From contig CAYVCD010000002.1 in the NCBI GenBank assembly GCA_964450115.1, positions 1 to 53,652 on the forward strand: DNA of 53,652 nucleotides. Reading direction: 5' to 3'. The notes beneath the pieces are model-generated. The model had not been told where the DNA came from. It did no database searches and saw only the letters and a program-made list of their open reading frames with translations. This document shows positions 1-7,700 of this stretch, in pieces. The DNA comes from 2-01-FULL-45-10 sp964450115. GTDB taxonomy: Bacteria; Omnitrophota; Gorgyraeia; 2-01-FULL-45-10. Each line of letters starts with the position of its first letter. Position 1 is the stretch's first letter. The translations under genes and the position numbers were made by a program.

Positions 1-47
1 CCGCAAGCTTCGCCGTCTCTGCTGATGTGAAAAATTACAAAGGTTAT

Positions 48-725
48 ATGGACGGAATACTCGTAGTCGATAAGCCTCAAGGGTGCACCAGCCACGATAT
101 CGTGGACTTTATCAGAAAGAAATTCGGGCTGAAGAAGGTGGGCCATGCGGGTACGCTCGATCCGATGGCTACCGGCGTGCTTGTCATACTTATAGGTAAG
201 TTCACCAAATTATCCAACTCCTTCCTCGGCGCAGACAAAGAATACGACGCCACATTGACGCTTGGCGGTACCTCGGATACAGGCGACGCGTGGGGCAAGA
301 TCACCCCCGGGGTTTCAACGCCGGGGGTTGAAAATGGTATTATAGAGGATGTTTTTAAGAGATTCATAGGACCTATCGAACAGGTGCCACCGGCGTATTC
401 CGCTGTAAAATTCAAAGGCAGGAAACTTTATGAATTCGCCAGAAAAGGGATTGAAGTCAAGGTTGAGCCGAGAAAGATAGTCATAAAAGAACTAAAAATA
501 TATAAGATAGAAGGACAGGAAGTATCTTTCGTCACTACCTGTTCAAAAGGCACCTATATCAGGCAGCTCTGTATAGATATAGGTAAGGAGCTCGAGTGCG
601 GCGCTTATCTATCGAGGCTTCGCAGGACCAGATCCGGTGATTTTACAATCAAAGAGGCCACTGCTCTGGAAGAATTGAAGGGTATGGATACAGAGACATT
701 AAAAAAGAGGCTAAGATCAGCATGA
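48..725 (+). CDS. truB: tRNA pseudouridine(55) synthase TruB, short form
   Basis: Isomerises U55 to pseudouridine in the T-loop of tRNAs, in the cytoplasm. The N-terminus reads MDGILVVDKPQG, the usual TruB opening. The catalytic-Asp motif GHAGTLDPMATG lies near residue 35, followed by PPAYSAVKFKG and GTYIRQLCIDIG. I chose ATG 48 because family members start at this motif and AAAGG lies just upstream. An in-frame GTG at 27 would add seven residues, and the frame is open to the window edge. At 225 aa it is shorter than E. coli TruB (about 314 aa), and I see no C-terminal PUA domain. An insertion containing TPGVSTPGVENG (about 303-340) is encoded by a GC-rich inverted repeat. It overlaps ribF by 4 nt (ATGA), so the two genes are probably translationally coupled. 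The upstream gene is outside the window. Confidence 0.95.
   Translation: MDGILVVDKPQGCTSHDIVDFIRKKFGLKKVGHAGTLDPMATGVLVILIGKFTKLSNSFLGADKEYDATLTLGGTSDTGDAWGKITPGVSTPGVENGIIEDVFKRFIGPIEQVPPAYSAVKFKGRKLYEFARKGIEVKVEPRKIVIKELKIYKIEGQEVSFVTTCSKGTYIRQLCIDIGKELECGAYLSRLRRTRSGDFTIKEATALEELKGMDTETLKKRLRSA
303..340 (+). repeat. GC-rich inverted repeat inside truB
   Basis: CCCCGGGG (305-312) is followed by TTTCAAC (313-319) and GTTGAAA (327-333), with perfect 7-bp arms around a GC-rich loop. It encodes TPGVSTPGVEN in a loop of TruB between two conserved blocks. It resembles a small REP-type palindromic element captured in frame. That reading is inference; the palindrome is seen directly. Confidence 0.55.
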
Positions 726-1606
726 AGAAGTCTGTAGTGACGATCGGAGTATTCGACGGCGTCCATATCGGGCATCAGGCCGTCATAAAGAAAGTCGTAA
801 TGAGATCACGAGCGATAGGCGCGAGAGCGATAGCCATTACCTTTGACCCTCATCCTATGAAGTTATTATCGGCCAGCCACTTTGTTCCCAGCCTCATCTC
901 TCTGAAGCACAGGATAAGGCTCATAAAAGAGCTTGGCATAGATAGCGTGACTGTATTGAAGTTCGACAGAAAGATGGCGGATATAACTGCGGAAAAATTT
1001 GTAAAGAATATATTAATAAAAAGATTTAATACAAAAGAAGTATTTGTCGGTGAAGATTTTCGTTTCGGCGCCGGAGCCGAAGCCGACGCGAATATCCTGA
1101 AAGAGATAGGCCGAGCCTACGCTATTAAAGTCAACATAGTAAAAGATGTAAAGAAGGACGGGGCGGTGGTAAGCTCCAGCATTATCAGGCAATTCGTCGT
1201 AAGAGGCGAGATCGATATGGCGTCAGGGCTTTTGGGCAGGTCGTACTCGATACTGGGCACGGTAGTGGGCGGCGCAAAGCTAGCGCGTGTCCTTGGCTAC
1301 CCTACGGCAAATTTAAATCCCCATCATGAAGCAGTTCCTCCTAGCGGCGTCTACGCAGTTAAGATCATATTCAACAAAAAAACTTTCAAGGGCGTTATGA
1401 ATATTGGTGTTAAGCCGACATTCTACGATCATGGCCATGACAAGGAACCTGCTATAGAGGTGCATATATTCAGCTTTCATTCTAGAATATACGGCAAAGA
1501 TCTTGAAGTGCTTTTTGTAAAGAAGCTTAGAGATGAGAAGAAGTTTAAAACTCAAGATGAACTGATATCACAGATCAAGAAAGATGTTAAGTCTTCAAAA
1601 AGCTAG
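722..1606 (+). CDS. ribF: Bifunctional riboflavin kinase / FMN adenylyltransferase RibF
   Basis: Phosphorylates riboflavin to FMN and adenylates FMN to FAD. The N-terminal nucleotidyltransferase has GVFDGVHIGHQ (HxGH type) at residues 9-19, TFDPHPM, and VSSSIIRQ near residue 160. The C-terminal flavokinase has GYPTANLNP near residue 195, PPSGVYAVKI and MNIGVKPTF. Its 294 aa match the usual length for the family, so both activities should be present. The start ATG overlaps the truB stop, giving a truB-ribF operon, a common bacterial pairing. The next plus-strand gene begins 170 nt later behind its own promoter and hairpin. In many genomes rpsO follows ribF directly; here giant gene 1 lies between them. 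Confidence 0.96.
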   Translation: MKKSVVTIGVFDGVHIGHQAVIKKVVMRSRAIGARAIAITFDPHPMKLLSASHFVPSLISLKHRIRLIKELGIDSVTVLKFDRKMADITAEKFVKNILIKRFNTKEVFVGEDFRFGAGAEADANILKEIGRAYAIKVNIVKDVKKDGAVVSSSIIRQFVVRGEIDMASGLLGRSYSILGTVVGGAKLARVLGYPTANLNPHHEAVPPSGVYAVKIIFNKKTFKGVMNIGVKPTFYDHGHDKEPAIEVHIFSFHSRIYGKDLEVLFVKKLRDEKKFKTQDELISQIKKDVKSSKS

Positions 1607-1616
1607 CTGTAATCGC

Positions 1617-1644
1617 TTGACAGGACCTTTCGGTATGGTAAACT
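1617..1644 (+). promoter_or_regulatory. Sigma-70-type promoter for giant gene 1
   Basis: TTGACA (1617-1622) and TAAACT (1639-1644) are separated by 16 bp. The -35 matches the consensus perfectly and the -10 matches at four of six bases. It lies just after the ribF stop and directs transcription into a leader of about 130 nt. The same 16-bp spacing and an ATGGTA-like approach to the -10 occur at the promoter of giant gene 2. Confidence 0.6.
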
Positions 1645-1696
1645 AGTATCACGTCTTTAGTTTTACAGCGTAAATAATTCCGGCGTAAATTTTGAT

Positions 1697-1730
1697 AATG
1701 CTTGGCGGCTTAAAGCCCAAGCATTTTTTT
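1697..1730 (+). terminator. Intrinsic-terminator hairpin in the leader of giant gene 1
   Basis: AATGCTTG (1697-1704) pairs with CAAGCATT (1718-1725), with an inner GGC/GCC pairing and a T run to 1730. It lies between the promoter at 1617-1644 and the start at 1779. It could therefore terminate the leader transcript (attenuation) as well as ribF read-through. Confidence 0.75.
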
Positions 1731-1778
1731 ATTTGTAAAAATGTTTAATAACTTCAACTAAACAGGAGAAGATAGATA

Positions 1779-4700
1779 ATGAAAAAGGTAAATCGCATAA
1801 TTTCCGCAATAGTCCTAGCGGCTTTTCTTTGCAACACATTCCTTGTCGACGCATCTTTTGCTCAGGACATCCTTGGTAACAGAAACTCATCTACTCTCGG
1901 CATATCCTTAAAATCCGATGACATGCTTGGTATTGAACGTCAGGATATGCACACCATATCTATGTGGTTCAGGGGGTGTTTGGTTTTAATCGCAAAGAAA
2001 GGATTATCAGTTAACCTCGAGAATTTAAAGAACCCAAAAGTATTGTCAGATGAAGTCCTCGATGGGATGAAAGACTTTAGATTCCTAAGGCATAGCGATA
2101 TTTCGCAGGATCCGATTACCGGTGTTATACAAATAAAGGTACGCAGGCGTGCCGGACTATCGATGAAGACATACTGGGTGGAGTATCTGCCGAGTGGAGA
2201 TCGACTCAGGGTTTATCCGGATGGCGCACAAGTTCCGCCGTTCGCTCCACACAGGCCACCGGCACCAAATGCGCGCGAATTTGACATTCTAGGCAAGGCC
2301 GGAGTAGTAGTCGGAAGGCAGACCAATCGCAGAGTTGCGGAAAATACTGCTGCGGGTCTGGACGAAAGTCAGACAGCGAAAGCGCAAGGCAGGCCCGATG
2401 AAAAGGAAGCCCACAGCAGAACCAGCCGCCTCGAAGGAAGACAGACGAATCCGGGTGCCACGGCAAGATTTATGACCGGCAAAGACCAGCCCGCGGCGGG
2501 GCGCGAAGCGGCAATGACATCTCAAGCTATTATGGATCAATTTCCCGATGTTCTTGGGACGCTGAAAGATCCGCTCGATAAGTTGTTTGACACGGGTGCC
2601 ATAGAACGCGATATTAAGGTATCTCCTTTGCTTAAGAAGGAGATTAACGAAAAAATCAAAAAGATCATCAGGAAGCATCGCACCACCGGCTTCATTGTAT
2701 TATTGGTGTATATGCTTCATAGAATAGAAGAAGCTGATGCCGTAATTAGAAGCAACCATTCCGGTGGCATAGTAGACCATGAGTCATCATTAGTAGATCG
2801 CTGCTGGTTTATTTTTAAACCTTATCAGATAGGTATAATTAATTATGCCATGTATATGACTCCGGCTCGTACAGTCGTTTCTGCGTTGATGGAGGTCCTG
2901 TATCATATAGAAAGAAAGAGCCCGAAACTTAAAGATGCAACACTTCAGGCGCGGGCTTCCATATTGCCGGGAACAGACTTGGGTAGAGCTTTGCTTGGAG
3001 AGCCTCGAGGCCGCACCAAGCCCGGCAAGAGCCCGGAGAACCTGATTAAATTAATAGCATTAAAATATGGCGCTGGCAAAACTCTATCAGCTCCTATGCT
3101 GTTGGAATGGTATGAGGAAAATTATGATAAGTTAGGGTTCGAAAATCCCGCGAAGCACGAATCGGCGCTTACGACTGTTGAGCGCGATCTGTATAAGTTG
3201 GACAATTCCCTGCTAGGACAAAGGCTAGTCGAGCCGTTGCTGGATTCAGAAAAAACATACGATCCTAATAATCCGCAAAGTCAATGGAAGAGGGGTAGCA
3301 AAGGAGAATTTTTATTTAGATTAACCATATCCGGTATCCAAGGAGTGGCTGAAGCAGCTATGCAGCTTTTTGCAAGCATAGCACCGGCGTCGGCAACTAA
3401 GCATGAACTTTCCGTCATGAGCAGTATAACAGAATTGGCGATCAGACCCGACGTTATAAGGATTTTAATGGATAAGTGGGGGCTGATTATCGTAGGAGGC
3501 CTGTCAAGCATTAGCCGTGAAGATTTGAGTTGGACGCCTGGTATTGAGGAGAGCGATGTAAAGAGTATAGAAGGAATTTTAGGCGCCATTGACCTTAATT
3601 TAAGAAAGGTTGATAAAGCGGTACCAGAGATCCGGATAGCGCAGGCCTTGCATGAAGCTCTCGATACCAGCATAAGAGAAGATATCGATTTTAACCATGC
3701 GTATGATCCTGGATGCATAGAGCGTTATATGATGCCTTTGGATATGCCAGCAGCTGCTCAATCCAGAATGTTACATGAAGTTAAAAAATGGCTGAACCAA
3801 AAGAAAAATTCACCAGCAGATGCTATAGGGGCTTTTGATTATAAGCTTGTTGATATTCCGCCGTACGAGCCCGGTGTGATTTTATGGAATGTATATAATA
3901 AAGTCATGGAAAAACCAGAAATCAGTAAACTTGTCGCGAAGGGCAGGACAAGAAACTCGGCTTTTAGAGTTATTGCAGCTATGATGGCAGAGCTTGAAGC
4001 AAGGTATGGGCTGGATAAAAGGCATGTTACAAATACCTACGCTACAGGCGAAAGCCTGACCGGCGGCAAGGAAGAGGTAGCACCCGCGCCTGCGGCAACA
4101 GTAAAAAGAACTAAGGCTATCAACGAGATATGGAAGGGGCTCTCTGGGCAAACAGATATAAGGAAGCCGATAAATTTATTCACCGAATCAATGATTGAAG
4201 ATGACTGGGTAAGGGTAGCGGTTGGATCTTTAGCCGAAGAGATGATCGCGGGAATTGAAGGGTTAAAAATTTACTCGAAGGCCGGGAAGGTCCCTGATGT
4301 TTGGGGGTCTACCGATATCTATACGATATATTTAAAACTCACCTTCAAAGCAAGACTTAATTCGATTAGGGATAGAAATTTATCCGCCCGGAAACTGAAA
4401 GCAGTAAAAGAATGGTTAATTCAGGAAAGCCGGAAGCTGGCAGCTCTGGACACTTCTTTGAATAACACGCTCCTTCCTTTATTGTCTCCTGTCGAAACGA
4501 TGCCGGAAACACCCGCGCCTGCGATAACGTCAGCGCCGACGAAAGCGGATCCTATGCTCAAAGAGATGCAAGCTGCGCTTGCGGAAGGAAAAGATCTAGA
4601 AGTCAGAGGAATGTTTACCAGCGCAGGAGATGCATATTTGACTGGATTGACCATATTCCCGGGAATCAGTGCAAGCAGGCAGGTCATAGGGGTAGCGATA

Positions 4701-7700
4701 GAGTTAAATGAAAGACATGCCAATCTATTAGTTAAATTAGGAGACGCCTCTAATTACCAGCATTACAGAAACCAGGCGCAGGATCTTCGCAAAATATTAG
4801 CTCAGCATAAAGACGGCGGGGAGGATGCGCACTTTTTCGCGGAACGAGTACCTCGTATGACTGCGACAGAGTTGGCGCATTATGTTATGAATAGCAGCAT
4901 AGGATATGTCCAGGCGTGTATTGCGATCAGGGTACTAAGTAATCCTGGACACGAAGCGCTGCTGAAAGGATTTTTGGAAAAATTGTATTCGGAGCTTGGC
5001 ATAAAAAATGCTATTGATACGCATTTGACAAGGATAAAAGTCGATGCGTATATTATAGAACTTAATAGCCAGAAAAAATCTGTTCCCGTGGCAAAGAGTA
5101 TCATCGCAAATCTATCTGCACCTGCGGCAACGCCAGAGCTTACTAATTCGCAAGTCGCATCGCTTACTAAAGATCCGCGGCTTCCATTGTTAGTGCTGAA
5201 GCTGTTTGATGCTTATCTGCCCGGCCATCCTAGATTCCATGTTGCTGCACATATCCGCTTCGACGTTACTACATATGAAGAAATTCGCAGTATAGTCGCA
5301 GAATGTTATCCGGCATTAGGGTCAAAATCATTGGTTAATATGCCATATTGTGAAGCTGAGGCAGAGCTGGAATCAGCCGCAAAACAAGGGCTATTAATTT
5401 CTCCGGATAGAAATATTAAAGCGGATAGCCCTCTCTACAATCTCTATAGTATAACACCAAAAGGTCAAGAAGAGGCAGATGCAATTTTCTCACTCTATAA
5501 GCATCTTTCCACTTCCGGAGTGGAAAGCGGTACAGCCAAACCAGTCGCGCCTGCGGCAACGCCAGCGCCGGCAGCGGAGCCTGATCAGGCAGCCGCGGGC
5601 GCTGTTATTACCGTAGGTGGGGAGACCTTAAAACTACGAGAAACGCCTGAGAGAGAGTTCTTTCCGCGAGGTGTGCGCAATGAGTTGAATCTCCTTCGAG
5701 AGACGATCTTCGGTGTCACGGAGGAAAAGGGCGCCTCTTTTGAGGATATAAAAGCGGCGCTTGCCACTCAATATTTCAAGTTTTTAGATACGGCTACGTT
5801 CACCGATATATCTTCGCTCACCGAAAACAGCCTGAATGCACATTATGAAGGAGGTTATGACGGCGGCACAGAGCTTGTGGGCCGCATAAAATATATGGTC
5901 GTCCTGCGCTATACGACCGGTATCGTTAGGCGCGTTCCCCATACGGCAATCGTCGTGCTTGCGTCAGGTAAGACAACCATCGATATGGCCGCAATAACCA
6001 ATTTTGTGTTGTATAAAGTCATAGACGAAGATTCGATGCCTGCCGCGCAAAGACTGATTATACCGCAGGTCCCTGCCGCCGAACCAGCCGCGGGCGCGGA
6101 GGAAATCTTATCCGCTCAGCGTATTTCCAGCATGACTGCCGATGGATTGGCTGTTTATGTGATGAAGGCGGAGAAGGGCTCGACGTACGTGACTGATATT
6201 TTAAGATTATTCACGCCGACATCATCAACACTTACAGGATTCATCACTTCGTTGTCAAAGAAGCTCGTTTTAGCGAAGCCTGCGGATATTGGATTGACCA
6301 TAAGATCTTTGGCGAGCGCGCTCAGGAAGCTTGCAGAAGTACCTGGATCTGTATCCGCGCAACTAGACCCGTCCATTAGCCCTGGAGAGTGGACAATCGA
6401 AACGAAGCAGATGTTGTTCAAGCGTTATACAAGTTTATTCGAAGGTCAGTCGGGCATTAAAGATGAGTTACGCAATATCATTGATCTGATCTCACGCCCG
6501 GGAGGCCTGAGGCCGTCAGTAAATAAGTTGAATATGGATATACACAATGGCGTTTACGGTGCCGCCTCCCATATATTGCCATCGATCTATTATATGGGAG
6601 CGGGAGATCAGGAATACTATCCTTTGCTTGTAAAAGATGACGCCGGCAACATTATCCCAGTGGTGATCAAGAATAGATTAGTAAGGGCCGGCGGAGAACA
6701 AATAAGGCGGGAGCTCAGTCCCTATATAATATCTAAAATGCCGGACGATGATATTCGCTTCATGATCAAGAATTTGTCGGCAGGCGAGCCCGCATTCGTC
6801 ACGGATTCATGGCTCGATTATCTCGACTTAAGGTACCTTGCGGCATATTGCGGCACGACAGAGGCCAGGCCTGCGGCAACGCCGGCGCCGGCACAAAATG
6901 ACACTCTTCAAGCGCATCTGCGAGATATTGCCGCGAGGATAGTGCCGGCTAACGGCGGTATCTTGGCTGCGGATGAGAGTACGGGCACGGCGGGTAAAAG
7001 GTTAGAATCGGTAGGCCTTCCTAATACTCCGGAGAATCGTCAGACGATGCGCCAGCTTATACTCATGGTGCCTGGGCTGAAAAATGCGGGCGTCAGCGCG
7101 GTTATTCTTTACAGCGAAACTTTTGATAATTTGGGTAAAAATGACGAAAACCTGGTGCAGGAGCATCTGGTGAAGAGAGGTATTCTACCCGGGATAAAAA
7201 CAGATGCGGGCCTTATCGATGATCCGGATAGCCCAGGCGAAAAACTTCCCGATCCAAAAGGCCTTCAAAAGTTACCTGAACTTTTGGCAAAGTATAAGGC
7301 AAAAGGCGCCGTCTTTACCAAGTGGCGCGTGACCCTATCCATCGATACTGTAAAAGGCCTGCCTACCGACGCTAATATCCGCAAGAATGCCGTAGTTTTG
7401 GCAAATTCCGCCAAACAGACGCAAGAAGCGGATTTAGTTCCTATTATTGAACCGGAGGTCTTACTGGACGGCTCTCACGATATTGCCGCCAGCTATAAAG
7501 CAACCACTCGTACTCTTGAGATAGTTTTTGAGGAACTGGCCAAGGCGGGCGTATGGCTGGATGGAGTCGTCTTGAAAACGAGTATGATCCTCTCTGGCAA
7601 TAAAGCCGCCAATCGCGCTGATAGCGAAATGGTGGGGTATCAAACGCTCAAGGGGCTTCTTAAAACGGTCCCCCAAGAAGTACCTGCGATAGTATTTTTA

